Shown here one piece after another: positions 8,154-17,005 of a DNA stretch of 64,000 nucleotides. The notes below the pieces were generated by a model. The model was not told where the DNA came from. It searched no databases and was given only the letters and a program-made list of their open reading frames with translations. The DNA lies in assembly GCF_900177515.1 (NCBI RefSeq), contig NZ_FXAK01000002.1, positions 352,001 through 416,000 on the forward strand. Reading direction: 5' to 3'. The translations under genes were made by a program, and so were the position numbers. Each line of letters begins with the position of its first letter. Position 1 is the first letter of the stretch. This DNA is from Azospirillum oryzae. GTDB lineage: Bacteria; Pseudomonadota; Alphaproteobacteria; Azospirillales; Azospirillaceae.

Positions 8154-8546
8154 ACCCGTCACCCTCGCCTTCCGCCCCTGTCTGCGCCAGAGTCTGCGCA
8201 TGGTATTGCGGCACATCGTTATGGATGGTCCGGCCGCCGGGCAGGGCCAGCCGGCCGGTTGTGTTGGAATCCCAGCATTATACGCCCCGGGCAGGCGGGG
8301 GAAGAGGCTTCCCACCCTGTCAACCCGCGGCGGATGGCTGCGTTGCATTTTTTGACGGGGACAAGATCCCGGTCGCTGGAAAAAACCTCAAATGCTCGCA
8401 AAAGAAGCCTGGCCATGAATCAGTCGATCGCCCTCCATCCATCGGCAATCAAAGAAAAACCAGATAAAATGCCATTATTTGACCTACCACTTCCGCGCTT
8501 TTAGAGTTTCCGAAGCGGTTCGGCGGCAACAACTCGGCAGCGCGGA
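8154..8546. other. Divergent intergenic region pncB / FliL-like gene
   Basis: 393 bp without a supported gene. It must hold the pncB promoter (leftward) and that of the FliL-like gene (rightward). The stretch 8385-8500 is markedly AT-richer than its surroundings, with A-rich runs such as CAAAGAAAAACCAGATAAAATG. No clear sigma-70 pair, palindrome or RNA motif stood out; open frames across it lack coding character. Confidence 0.5.
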
Positions 8547-9041
8547 ATGACCAAGGCATCAGTCTCTGCCGAAGCCGGCCAAGGCAACCTGCCCTCCTTC
8601 GATGGGACCGGTAACCGGATCATCCTGGCATTGCTGGGACTGATGCTGGCCTTCGCCGGTGCCGGGATCGGCAGTGCGCTGCTGCTGCGCCCTGCCCCCG
8701 CCCAGGGCGCCTATTCCCATGCCCGGATAGAAGCGGCACCGGCCGTCTATGCCGCCCTGCCCACGCTGACCGTCACGCTGAACGACGGCCGCCGGCTGCA
8801 GGAGTTGCGGCTGCGCGCCGTCCTGGAATTCGACCCGGCGACCCCGCTGGAGTCGGTCACGCCGCATCTGCCGCGCATCGCCGACGCCATCGAACGGCGA
8901 CTGCTGGAGGTCGATCCGGCCGAACTGCGCGGGGCGGAGGGGCAGGTCTATGTCAAGGACGCGCTGCGCTATGTCGCCAACAAGACCATGCGTCCGCTGA
9001 AGCTTCGGCAAGTGCTGATCCAGGACATGCTGCTACGCTGA
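8547..9041 (+). CDS. FliL-family basal-body-associated protein
   Basis: Single-pass inner-membrane protein of the FliL type, which in flagellated bacteria surrounds the stator. 164 residues: a short cytoplasmic N-terminus, one transmembrane helix at about 26-48 (ILALLGLMLAFAGAGIGSALLL), then a periplasmic FliL domain with LPTLTVTLNDGRRLQELRLRA and the C-terminal RPLKLRQVLIQDMLLR segment. Stands alone, outside any flagellar cluster, so it could be a second FliL or a FliL-like protein for lateral flagella. Preceded only by a weak ribosome site. Confidence 0.8.
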   Translation: MTKASVSAEAGQGNLPSFDGTGNRIILALLGLMLAFAGAGIGSALLLRPAPAQGAYSHARIEAAPAVYAALPTLTVTLNDGRRLQELRLRAVLEFDPATPLESVTPHLPRIADAIERRLLEVDPAELRGAEGQVYVKDALRYVANKTMRPLKLRQVLIQDMLLR

Positions 9042-9132
9042 GGGCGCGCTTCCCAACGCCCACTCCGACCCCATATCCTGCCGGACCACATTCGTTTGTG
9101 GAATGAAGGTCCAGTTGCGCAAGGAGACGGCC

Positions 9133-10500
9133 GTGGCCGAGTTCGATTTCGACCTCTTCACCATCGGGGCGGGGTCCGGGGGCGTTGCCGCCAGCCGGCG
9201 CGCGGCGTCCTATGGCGCCAAGGTGGCGATCTGCGAGGGCAGCCGCGTCGGCGGCACCTGCGTGATCCGCGGCTGCGTGCCGAAGAAGCTGCTGGTCTAC
9301 GCCGCGCAGTTCCGTGACGGATTCGAGGATTCCTGCGGCTATGGCTGGAACTCGCACACGCCGACCTTCGACTGGGAAGCCCTGATCGCGCGCAAGGACC
9401 GCGAGATCGACCGGCTGAACGGCATCTACATCAACATGCTGAAGAACTCCGGCGTCACCCTGTATGAGGGGTTCGGCCGGATCGTCGACCGCCACACGGT
9501 CGAAGTCGACGGCAAGCGCTACACCGCCCGCAACATCCTGATCGCCACCGGCGGATGGCCGACGCTGCCGCAGGTCGAGGGGATGGAGCATGCCGCGACC
9601 TCCAACGAGGCGCTGCATCTGGAAAAGCTGCCCCACTCAGTCCTGATCATCGGCGGCGGCTATATCGCCGTGGAGTTCGCCAGCATCTTCCGCGGGCTGG
9701 GCGCCGAAGTCACTCTGATGATCCGCGGCGACGACCTGCTGAACGGCTTCGACGACGACATCCGCGTCGCCCTGGCGCAGGAGATGCGCAAGCGCGGCAT
9801 CAACATCATCTCGCGCTGCAAGCCGGCGAAGTTGGAAAAGGGTCCCGGCGGCTATACCCTTACCGACCATATGGGCCGCGAGCATTCGGCCGGCCTGGTG
9901 ATGGCCGCCACCGGCCGCCGCCCGAACACCAAGAATCTCGGCCTGGAAGAGGTCGGCATCACCCTGAACGAGGCCGGCGCGATCCCGGTCGACGAATGGT
10001 CGCGCACCTCCGTCGACAACATCTATGCCATCGGCGACGTCACCGACCGCATGGCGCTGACCCCCATCGCGATCGCCGAAGGGCGGGCTCTGGCCGAGAC
10101 GCTGTACAACGACAACCCGATGCACATCGGCTACGACAACGTGCCGACCGCGGTGTTCTCGCTGCCGCCGCTGGGCACCGTCGGCCTGACCGAGATGCAG
10201 GCCCGCGCCAAATACCCGCAGGTCGACATCTACAAGGCCGGCTTCCGCCCGATGAAGCACACCCTGTCCGGCCGCGACGAGCGGGTGCTGATGAAGCTGG
10301 TGGTGGACGGCGAAAGCCAGCGCGTGCTGGGTTGCCACATGATGGGCATGGATGCGCCGGAAATGATGCAGCCGATGGCCATCGCCATGAACTGCGGCGC
10401 CACCAAGCGCGACTTCGACCGCACCATTGCGCTCCACCCCTCCACCGCAGAGGAATTCGTGCTGATGCGCGAGAAGGCGGAGCCGGAAAAGACGATCTGA
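9133..10500 (+). CDS. gor: Glutathione-disulfide reductase
   Basis: FAD- and NADPH-dependent reduction of oxidised glutathione in the cytoplasm. 455 residues from GTG at 9133, chosen because AAGGAG stands at 9121-9126; an ATG at 9103 lacks a site. N-terminal FAD loop TIGAGSGGVAASRRAA (10-25), redox disulfide Cys43/Cys48 in GGTCVIRGCVPKKL, NAD(P) loop IIGGGYIAVEFASIFRGLG, second FAD motif YAIGDVTDRMALTPIAI, and C-terminal dimer-interface catalytic histidine in LHPSTAEEF. Followed by a strong terminator. The adjoining Mn catalase makes this an oxidative-stress pair, but they have separate promoters. Confidence 0.96.
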   Translation: MAEFDFDLFTIGAGSGGVAASRRAASYGAKVAICEGSRVGGTCVIRGCVPKKLLVYAAQFRDGFEDSCGYGWNSHTPTFDWEALIARKDREIDRLNGIYINMLKNSGVTLYEGFGRIVDRHTVEVDGKRYTARNILIATGGWPTLPQVEGMEHAATSNEALHLEKLPHSVLIIGGGYIAVEFASIFRGLGAEVTLMIRGDDLLNGFDDDIRVALAQEMRKRGINIISRCKPAKLEKGPGGYTLTDHMGREHSAGLVMAATGRRPNTKNLGLEEVGITLNEAGAIPVDEWSRTSVDNIYAIGDVTDRMALTPIAIAEGRALAETLYNDNPMHIGYDNVPTAVFSLPPLGTVGLTEMQARAKYPQVDIYKAGFRPMKHTLSGRDERVLMKLVVDGESQRVLGCHMMGMDAPEMMQPMAIAMNCGATKRDFDRTIALHPSTAEEFVLMREKAEPEKTI

Positions 10501-10527
10501 CGCCTGCGGAGAACGCTTCGTTGCAAT

Positions 10528-10565
10528 GGCGGCGCGGGGGGCTATCCCCCTGCGCCGCCTTTTTC
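10528..10565 (+). terminator. Rho-independent terminator after gor
   Basis: GGCGGCGCGGGGG-GCTA-TCCCCCTGCGCCGCC hairpin with one mismatch, followed directly by TTTTT at 10560-10564, 28 bp after the gor stop. Confidence 0.9.
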
Positions 10566-10628
10566 ATGCATGGCGCGCGCCTCCCATGCCCCAAGCGGTA
10601 TAGCACGCCAAGACAGGGCATTTTTCCT

Positions 10629-10653
10629 GGAACGCTTCTAAAGGCTTCTGGTT
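10629..10653 (+). promoter_or_regulatory. EcfG-type (general stress) promoter of Mn catalase
   Basis: GGAAC (10629-10633), a 16-bp spacer, then GGTT (10650-10653). This fits the alphaproteobacterial EcfG consensus GGAAC-N16/17-(C)GTT. It lies about 100 bp upstream of the catalase ATG and downstream of the gor terminator. The same spacing is found before two other small stress-like genes at 33440 and 36107. Inferred from pattern only. Confidence 0.6.
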
Positions 10654-10754
10654 GAGGCATGGAGCGATTGGGAGCGGAGCGGCCTCTCGGTTCCCGATCT
10701 CTCCGATCCTCGGCCCCCGCCAACGGGCCACCAGACGCAGGAGGAGTCCCTCGC

Positions 10755-11660
10755 ATGTTCATGCATAACAAAAAGCTCATGTACACGGTTCGCGTGTCGG
10801 AGCCAAACCCGGTGCTCGCCAGCCTGATGCTGGAACAGTTCGGCGGCCCGCAGGGCGAACTGGCCGCGGCCATGCGCTATTTCACCCAGGGTCTGGCCGA
10901 TGAGGATCCGGGCCGCAAGGACATGCTGATCGACATCGCGACCGAGGAGCTGAGCCATCTCGAGGTCATCGGCTCCATCGTCGCCATGCTGACCAAGGGC
11001 TCCAAGGGCAAGCTGGCCGAGGGCGCGGAGGCGACCGCCGACCTCTATGCCAACATCACCCAGGGCAACGGCAGCCACACCCTGTCGCTGCTCTATGGCG
11101 GCGGTCCGGCCCTGGTGAATTCGGCCGGGCAGTTGTGGACCGGCGGCTATATCGACAGCATCGGCGAGCCGACGGCCGATCTGCGCTCCAACGTCGCGGC
11201 GGAAGCGCGCGCCAAGATCATCTACGAGCGGCTGATCAACGTCACCGACGATCCGGGCGTGAAGGATGCGCTGGGCTTCCTGATGACCCGCGAGATTGCC
11301 CACCAGAAGAGCTTCGAAAAGGCGCTGTACGCCATCGACAACAACTTCCCGCCGGGCAAGCTGCCGGGCAAGCCGGAATACACCGACAAGTATTACAACA
11401 TGAGCCAGGGCGAAGGCGACATGCGCGGCCCCTGGAACCAGGGCGCCCAGTGGGAGTTCGTCGACGTCAAGATGGGCGACGGCCCGGTCAACGGCGGCGA
11501 CGGCAACCCGACGGTCAAGCTGGCTGCGTCGGAACTGGCGGCGGTCAACGCGGTGGCCGCCCGCACGATGTCGAAGCCGGACTCCGACCCGACCACCGGC
11601 GCCGACCTGGGCGCCGGGCCGGGCGCCGGCAAGACCAAGACGACCGCCGGCGAGCGGTAA
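10755..11660 (+). CDS. Manganese catalase family protein
   Basis: Non-haem dimanganese catalase that dismutates hydrogen peroxide. 301 residues. Four-helix-bundle metal ligands are visible: Glu35 in GGPQGELAAAMRYF, Glu65 and His68 in ATEELSHLE, a glutamate near 150 in the EARAKIIYE helix and the histidine of TREIAHQKSFEKAL near 183. The C-terminus (after about 215) is a Gly/Pro/Asp-rich tail. Start ATG 10755 has AGGAGGAG at 10740-10747. Immediately upstream is an EcfG-type promoter motif, consistent with stationary-phase/general-stress expression known for such catalases in alphaproteobacteria. Confidence 0.95.
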   Translation: MFMHNKKLMYTVRVSEPNPVLASLMLEQFGGPQGELAAAMRYFTQGLADEDPGRKDMLIDIATEELSHLEVIGSIVAMLTKGSKGKLAEGAEATADLYANITQGNGSHTLSLLYGGGPALVNSAGQLWTGGYIDSIGEPTADLRSNVAAEARAKIIYERLINVTDDPGVKDALGFLMTREIAHQKSFEKALYAIDNNFPPGKLPGKPEYTDKYYNMSQGEGDMRGPWNQGAQWEFVDVKMGDGPVNGGDGNPTVKLAASELAAVNAVAARTMSKPDSDPTTGADLGAGPGAGKTKTTAGER

Positions 11661-11674
11661 GCGTCTCCGGCATC

Positions 11675-11702
11675 GCCGTCCCCGTCATTGTGCGGGGACG
11701 GC
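11675..11702. terminator. Inverted repeat between convergent catalase and ampG
   Basis: GCCGTCCCCG (11675-11684) pairs perfectly with CGGGGACGGC (11693-11702), 8-nt loop. The ampG stop codon lies inside the loop. There is no strong T-tract, only TCTCTT on the right, so it may be a weak bidirectional terminator or mRNA stabiliser. Confidence 0.5.
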
Positions 11703-13049
11703 GGTCTCTTCCTCCCGGCGGTGAAGGCCCATCAGCCAGACCAGCAGGCAGAGCGCCGGCACCGCGCCCGCCATCGACAGCAGGAAGAAGCTGACCCAGT
11801 CCATCCGCTCCGCCAGCCAGCCGGAGGAGGCGCCGAACAGGTCGCCACCCAGCTTGTAGAGGCTCGACAGCAGCGCATATTGCGTTGCGGTGTAGGCGAC
11901 GTTGCACAGGCTGGACAGGTAGGCGACGAAGGCCGCCGTCGCGATGCCGGCGCAGACATTCTCCACCGCCACCGTCATCGCCAGCGTCGATACGTCGTTG
12001 CCATTCCAGGCCAGCACGACATAGCCCAGGTTCGACACCATCTGCAGGATGCCGCCGATCATCAGGCCGCGCAGCACCCCGACCTTGCCCACCAGCAACC
12101 CGCCCAGCAGCCCGCCGGCGATGGTCGCCCACAGCCCGAACAGCTTGCTGACATTAGCGATCTCCACCTTGGAGAAGCCCAGGCTGATGTAGAAGGTCGA
12201 GGACATCTGGCCGGCCAGCACCTCCCCCAGCTTGTAGCTGGCGATGAAGGCCAGGATCACCACCCAGCCGCGCCGCTCCATGAACTGGGCGAAGGGCGCC
12301 ACCACCGCCCCGTAAATCCAGGCGAGCACGACCGCGCTGCGGCCCGACAGGTGCGGCCGATGCCCCAGCCATTCGGCGATCAGCTTTTCGCGGGCGCTGG
12401 GCGGCGGCTCCTTCGGCTCGCGGCACAGCAGGATGGTGGCCATGCCGACCATAACCAGCGCCGCCATCACCTCGTAGGCCGTGCGCCAGCCATGGTACTG
12501 GGCGATGTAGAGCGCGCCGGCTCCCGCCGCCATCATGCCGAAGCGATAGCCCAGCACCAGCACCGCGGCGCCAGCCGCCTGCTGATGCTCCTCCAGCACC
12601 TCGACGCGATAGGCGTCGACGACGATGTCCTGGCTGGCGGAGCAGAAGGCGACCAGCACGGCGCACATCGCCGTCCACCACAGGTCCTGGCCCGGATCGG
12701 TCGTGCCCAGCCCCAGCAGCGCCGCGATCAATGCCGCCTGCGCCGTCAGCGCCCAGCCGCGCCGCCGCCCGAACAGCCGCGTCATCACCGGCAGCCGCAG
12801 CCGGTCGATCAGCGGCGCCCACAGGAACTTCAGCGCATAGGGCATGGTGACCAGCGCGAACAGCCCGATGTTGGTGCGGCTGACCCCCTGTTCGGTCAGC
12901 CAGACATTCAGCGTGGCGCCGGTCAGCGCCAGCGGCAGCCCTTCGGAAAAGCCCAGGAACAGGATCGCCAGCACGCGCGGGTCGCGGTAGACGGACAGGG
13001 CCTGCCCCCAGGAGGACAGGCGCCCTGCCCGCCAGGATGTCGCTTTCAC
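11685..13049 (-). CDS. ampG: AmpG family muropeptide permease (MFS)
   Basis: Inner-membrane proton-driven importer of GlcNAc-anhydroMurNAc peptides for cell-wall recycling; in many bacteria its substrates control beta-lactamase induction. 454 residues, about 12 helices. Matches the family in the N-terminal LAILFLGFSEGLPLALTGAT helix, LNVWLTEQGVSRTNIGLFAL, the FGRRRGWALTAQ loop and CSASQDIVVDAYRVE. Convergent with the catalase gene; the start at 13049 (ATG AAA GCG) is the first plausible one. It appears monocistronic; no ampD or nagZ lies nearby. Confidence 0.9.
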   Translation of the reverse strand: MKATSWRAGRLSSWGQALSVYRDPRVLAILFLGFSEGLPLALTGATLNVWLTEQGVSRTNIGLFALVTMPYALKFLWAPLIDRLRLPVMTRLFGRRRGWALTAQAALIAALLGLGTTDPGQDLWWTAMCAVLVAFCSASQDIVVDAYRVEVLEEHQQAAGAAVLVLGYRFGMMAAGAGALYIAQYHGWRTAYEVMAALVMVGMATILLCREPKEPPPSAREKLIAEWLGHRPHLSGRSAVVLAWIYGAVVAPFAQFMERRGWVVILAFIASYKLGEVLAGQMSSTFYISLGFSKVEIANVSKLFGLWATIAGGLLGGLLVGKVGVLRGLMIGGILQMVSNLGYVVLAWNGNDVSTLAMTVAVENVCAGIATAAFVAYLSSLCNVAYTATQYALLSSLYKLGGDLFGASSGWLAERMDWVSFFLLSMAGAVPALCLLVWLMGLHRREEETAVPAQ

Positions 13050-13228
13050 CGGGTTAAGCTCCTCTCGGGCGTGGTCGGTTTCCCCCGATGTATAAAGGCC
13101 GCGGGCGCAGGCCGCCAGCGACCCTTGTAAATCGGCGGAGAAGCGAAGTTCCTTTCATCTGAAATCACCCCCGGTGGCAGGCGACCTGTCCCAATGGCAC
13201 AGCATTACCGGCAGGCAGGCCGAAACTG

Positions 13229-13258
13229 TGGAAAAGTTACCGCGAGTCGCGCTATAGA
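13229..13258 (+). promoter_or_regulatory. Possible sigma-70 promoter for DAHP synthase
   Basis: TGGAAA (13229-13234), 18-bp spacer, TATAGA (13253-13258), 84 bp before the DAHP synthase ATG in the otherwise featureless 292-bp gap 13050-13341. The -35 match is poor. No Trp/Phe/Tyr-rich leader peptide or attenuator was found in the gap. Confidence 0.35.
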
Positions 13259-13341
13259 GTACCCCCCACGGGTTTCGCCGCCGGTCGTTCGCCGCCCGCC
13301 CGGCCCCCGTTCCGCAATCGTCAAGGAAGAGCAGGCGCGTC

Positions 13342-14733
13342 ATGGTCGAGCGTTGGACACCCGCCAGTTGGAGGACGAAACCGGCGAAGCAGATGCCGAC
13401 TTATCCCGACCAGTCCAAGGTCGAGGCGGTCGAACAGCGTCTGTCCTCCTATCCGCCGCTTGTCTTCGCCGGCGAGGCCCGCCGGCTGAAGGCCAAGCTG
13501 GCCGAGGCCGCCGCCGGCCAGGCATTCCTGCTGCAGGGCGGCGACTGCGCCGAGAGCTTCGCCGAATTCCACCCCAACAACATCCGCGACACCTTCCGCG
13601 TCCTGCTGCAGATGGCCGTGGTGCTGACCTTCGGCGCCTCGATCCCGGTCATCAAGGTCGGCCGCATGGCCGGCCAGTTCGCCAAGCCGCGCTCGGCCGA
13701 CATGGAGGAGATCGACGGGGTCGAGCTGCCGTCCTACCGCGGCGATATCATCAACGGCTTCGACTTCACCAGCGACGCCCGCGTTCCCGATCCGGAGCGC
13801 ATGATGCAGGCCTACACCCAGGCCGCCGCGACGCTGAACCTGCTGCGCGCCTTCGCCCAGGGCGGCTACGCCGACCTGCACAAGGTCCATCAGTGGACGC
13901 TGAGCTTCGTCGAGAAGTCGCCGGCCGGTGAGCATTTCCAGGAGTTGGCCAACCGCCTGGACGAGACGCTGGCCTTCATGGCCGCCTGCGGCATCACCGC
14001 GGAGACGACGCCGCAGTTGCGCGAGACCGACTTCTTCACCAGCCACGAGGCGCTGCTGCTGCCCTTCGAGCAGGCTCTGACCCGCGTCGACAGCACCACC
14101 GGCGACTGGTACGACGTGTCGGCCCACATGCTGTGGATCGGCGACCGCACCCGCCAGCCCGACGGCGCCCATGTCGAGTTCCTGCGCGGCGTGAAGAACC
14201 CGATTGGCCTGAAATGCGGCCCGACGACCGACCCGGACGAGCTGATCCGCCTGATCGACATCCTGAACCCGACCAACGAGGCCGGCCGCCTGACGCTGAT
14301 CGTGCGCATGGGCTCCGACAAGGTCGCGGAGAAGTTCCCGCCGCTGCTGCGCAAGGTCCAGCGCGAAGGCCGCACCGTGGTGTGGTCCTGCGACCCGATG
14401 CACGGCAACACGGTCAAGTCGACCACCGGCTACAAGACCCGTCCGGTCGAGCGGGTGCTGGCCGAGGCGCGCGGCTTCTTCGAGGTGCATCAGGCCGAAG
14501 GCACCCATGCCGGCGGCGTGCATTTCGAGCTTACCGGCCAGGATGTGACGGAGTGCACGGGCGGCGCCCAGGCGATCACCGACCACAATCTGGCCCTGCG
14601 CTACCACACCGCCTGCGATCCGCGCCTGAACGCCAGCCAGTCGCTGGAACTGGCTTTCCTGCTGTCGGAAAAGCTGAAGGAAGGCCGCCAAACCCGCGAG
14701 GCCCAGCGCCGCGCCGCGATGGCTGCCGAATAA
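13342..14733 (+). CDS. Class II 3-deoxy-7-phosphoheptulonate (DAHP) synthase
   Basis: First step of the shikimate pathway: condenses phosphoenolpyruvate with erythrose-4-phosphate. 463 residues, the usual size of the plant/Mycobacterium-like class II enzyme. N-terminal [20 protein letters not shown] segment, [15 protein letters not shown] near residue 62 (metal-binding cysteine), [23 protein letters not shown] with metal-binding histidine, and [24 protein letters not shown] 13342 has AAGGAAG at 13323-13329; a later ATG at 13393 would cut conserved residues. Monocistronic, closed by a bidirectional terminator. Confidence 0.96.
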   Translation: MVERWTPASWRTKPAKQMPTYPDQSKVEAVEQRLSSYPPLVFAGEARRLKAKLAEAAAGQAFLLQGGDCAESFAEFHPNNIRDTFRVLLQMAVVLTFGASIPVIKVGRMAGQFAKPRSADMEEIDGVELPSYRGDIINGFDFTSDARVPDPERMMQAYTQAAATLNLLRAFAQGGYADLHKVHQWTLSFVEKSPAGEHFQELANRLDETLAFMAACGITAETTPQLRETDFFTSHEALLLPFEQALTRVDSTTGDWYDVSAHMLWIGDRTRQPDGAHVEFLRGVKNPIGLKCGPTTDPDELIRLIDILNPTNEAGRLTLIVRMGSDKVAEKFPPLLRKVQREGRTVVWSCDPMHGNTVKSTTGYKTRPVERVLAEARGFFEVHQAEGTHAGGVHFELTGQDVTECTGGAQAITDHNLALRYHTACDPRLNASQSLELAFLLSEKLKEGRQTREAQRRAAMAAE

Positions 14734-14740
14734 GCATCCG

Positions 14741-14777
14741 CAAAAAGATCGGGGGGCGCTTTCGGCGCCCCCTTTTT
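14741..14777. terminator. Bidirectional rho-independent terminator
   Basis: GGGGGCGC-TTTCG-GCGCCCCC hairpin flanked by CAAAAAGATC on the left and TTTTT (14773-14777) on the right, so it can end both the DAHP synthase transcript and the leftward Pot/dehydrogenase operon, whose last stop is at 14788. Confidence 0.9.
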
Positions 14778-14787
14778 CATGCCCTGA

Positions 14788-15849
14788 TTACCGTTCGATT
14801 TCCTTGTTCCAGCGCTGGTTCCAGTCCGGACGCTTCTCGTTGATGACGTCCCAGTCCACCGTGACGGCGTTCTTCATGTAACCCTGGAACTTGGTCATCT
14901 CGTCGGCCACCTCGGCCGGCGCGCTGACCTTGGTGTTGGACGGGATCTGCGCGCCGTACTGCAGGGCGGCGAGCTGCGCCTCCGGGCTCAGCAGATAGGC
15001 GGCGAGCTTCTGCGCGGCTTCGTTGTCCGGGTTCTTGGCGACGACGCATTCGCCGACCATCAGCACGACCGAGCCTTCCTTGGGCTGGGCATATTCCACC
15101 GGAATACCCTTGGCCTTCAGGCTGCCGACGCCGGTCGGGGTCAGCGGGAAGATGGCCGCCTCGTTGGTCTGCACCATCTCGGCGATCTTGGCCGAGCTCG
15201 GGATGTATTCCAGAACGTTCGGGCCGATGGTCTTGCGCCAGGTGGTGAAGCCCGGATCGACGTTGGCCTCGGTGCCGCCCTTGATGCGGTTGTACATCAG
15301 GAAGGCATGCAGGCCGAAGGAGCTGCTGGCGGCCGACTGGACGACGACCTTGCCCTTGTACTTGGGATCGGCCAGATCCATCCAGCTGGTCGGCGGCGCC
15401 CAACCCTTCTCGTCGAACATCGCCTTGTTATAGGCCAGCCCGGTCATGCCCATGTTCACGCCGACCGCCATGTCGCCCTTCATGCGCGACGACGGGTAGA
15501 CGTCGTTCAGCACCGGCGCGCTGTCCATCTTCTGGCACAGGCCCATGCCGATGGCACGGTACATCAGCCCGTCGTCCAGGAAGACGACATGCATCTGCGG
15601 ATTGTCCTTCTGCGCCTGCAGCTTGGCCAGGATGTCGGACGAGGTGCCGGGGACCACCACCACCTTGATGCCCGTCGCCTTCTCGAAGGCGGGGAAGACA
15701 TGCTCGGTGTAGGTCTTCTCCATCGTGCCGCCGTTCATGCCGATATAGACCGTCTTGGTCTGGGCGGCGGCGGGGGTGGAGAGCGCGGCGGCCGCCGTGA
15801 TGGCGACCGTGGCGAGACCGGTGAGCGACAGGTTACGCAAGCTGGGCAT
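14788..15849 (-). CDS. Periplasmic binding protein of the Pot-type ABC transporter
   Basis: Extracellular solute-binding protein (family 1, spermidine/putrescine-like), 353 residues, captures the substrate for permeases encoded upstream in the same operon. Sec signal peptide 1-29 (SLTGLATVAITAAAALSTPAAAQ, cut after AAAQ). Mature part has the HVFPAFEKATGIKVVVVPG opening, GMTGLAYNKAMFD, WMDLADPKYKGKVVV and a LSPEAQLA helix near the end. Start ATG 15849 has GGAGG eight bases before it. Being last in the operon is unusual for a binding protein, usually needed in excess; a separate promoter in the 34-bp gap is not evident. Confidence 0.9.
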   Translation of the reverse strand: MPSLRNLSLTGLATVAITAAAALSTPAAAQTKTVYIGMNGGTMEKTYTEHVFPAFEKATGIKVVVVPGTSSDILAKLQAQKDNPQMHVVFLDDGLMYRAIGMGLCQKMDSAPVLNDVYPSSRMKGDMAVGVNMGMTGLAYNKAMFDEKGWAPPTSWMDLADPKYKGKVVVQSAASSSFGLHAFLMYNRIKGGTEANVDPGFTTWRKTIGPNVLEYIPSSAKIAEMVQTNEAAIFPLTPTGVGSLKAKGIPVEYAQPKEGSVVLMVGECVVAKNPDNEAAQKLAAYLLSPEAQLAALQYGAQIPSNTKVSAPAEVADEMTKFQGYMKNAVTVDWDVINEKRPDWNQRWNKEIER

Positions 15850-15883
15850 GCATGTCCTCCATTGGGCCAAGGGGATAGAATCT

Positions 15884-17005
15884 TTAGGCGGTTGGTGGAA
15901 AGCGGTCGATACGGAAGGGCTCCAGCGGCATCGGCGTCTCGCCGGTTGTGACAAGCTCGGCCAGCGTCTGGCCGACGCCGGGACCGATCTGGAAGCCGGC
16001 ACCGGAGAAGCCGAAGGCATGGAACAGGCCGGGGGTGGTGCGGCTGGGGCCGATGACCGGGTTGCGGTCGGGCGTGTAGCCCTCCACCCCGGTCCAGCAG
16101 CGGATGACGTGGGCGTGGCGCAGCTGCGGGAACAGCTCCGCCGCGTCGCGCATCAGGGTCAGCACGGCGTCGCGCTGCGGCCGGGCGCGGTCGGCGTCCA
16201 GCGCGAAGCCGCGCCCGCCGCCGACCACCACATTGCCGCGCGGCACCTGCCGGCCATAGACTCCGCCACCCTCTACCCCGATGTTGACGTCGAGGAAGCG
16301 GGGAAGCGGCTCCGTCACCGCCATGTTGGGGTGGAGCGATTCCAGCGGCACCGGCTCGCCGAAGGCTTCCGCCACCCGCCGGGACCAGGCACCGGCGGTG
16401 TTCAACAGGAATCGGGCACGGACTTCCAGGGCATCGCCGCTCAGCAGCACGAAGCGGTCGCCGTCCTTCTCCACCCGGTCGACCGGCGTCTGTTCGCGCA
16501 CCACGGCCCCCAGCGCCGCGGCGGCACGGGCGAAGGCGGGGGAGACGAGGCGCGGATTGGCGTGGCCGTCCTCCGGGCAGAGCGACCCGCCGAGCGCACG
16601 GTCGCCCAGTGCCGGCCAGCGCCGGCGGAACTCCTCGCCCGTGATGATCTCCAGCCCGAGGCCGAAGCCCTGGCTGCGCTCGCGGTAGGCGATCAGCGAC
16701 TCCAGATCGGTTTCGCTGCGCGCCAGCTTCAGATGGCCGGAACGGATGTACTCGGCATCGGTGCCCAGCAGTTCCGGCAGCCGGCCCCAGATGGCGTGAG
16801 CGCGCTGGGACAGCGGCAGCTGCTCCAGCGGGCGGCCCTGCCGGCGCACACCGCCGAAATTGACGCCGCTCGCCTTGGCGCCGCACCAGTCGCGCTCCAG
16901 CAAGGTGACGGACAGGCCGGCCTGCCGCAGGAACAGCGCCGCCGATCCGCCGACGATCCCGCCGCCGACGATGGCGGCATCGCACTCGATCCGTTCCCGC
17001 ATCAC
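15884..17005 (-). CDS. FAD-dependent oxidoreductase, DAO family (HcnC/OoxB-like catalytic subunit)
   Basis: Flavoprotein of the D-amino-acid oxidase/glycine-sarcosine oxidase fold, probably the substrate-oxidising subunit of a membrane-associated heterotrimeric dehydrogenase. 373 residues with N-terminal FAD loop AAIVGGGIVGGSAALFLRQ (10-28), a NFGGVRRQGR flavin-contact loop near 50, and C-terminal RCWTGVEGYTPDRNPVIGPS and GFSGAGFQIGPGVGQTLAELV. Overlaps the upstream HcnB-like gene by 4 nt (ATGA). With it and the small [2Fe-2S] subunit it matches the layout of opine oxidase, HCN synthase and D-hydroxyproline dehydrogenase. The substrate cannot be read from sequence. Confidence 0.9.
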   Translation of the reverse strand: MMRERIECDAAIVGGGIVGGSAALFLRQAGLSVTLLERDWCGAKASGVNFGGVRRQGRPLEQLPLSQRAHAIWGRLPELLGTDAEYIRSGHLKLARSETDLESLIAYRERSQGFGLGLEIITGEEFRRRWPALGDRALGGSLCPEDGHANPRLVSPAFARAAAALGAVVREQTPVDRVEKDGDRFVLLSGDALEVRARFLLNTAGAWSRRVAEAFGEPVPLESLHPNMAVTEPLPRFLDVNIGVEGGGVYGRQVPRGNVVVGGGRGFALDADRARPQRDAVLTLMRDAAELFPQLRHAHVIRCWTGVEGYTPDRNPVIGPSRTTPGLFHAFGFSGAGFQIGPGVGQTLAELVTTGETPMPLEPFRIDRFPPTA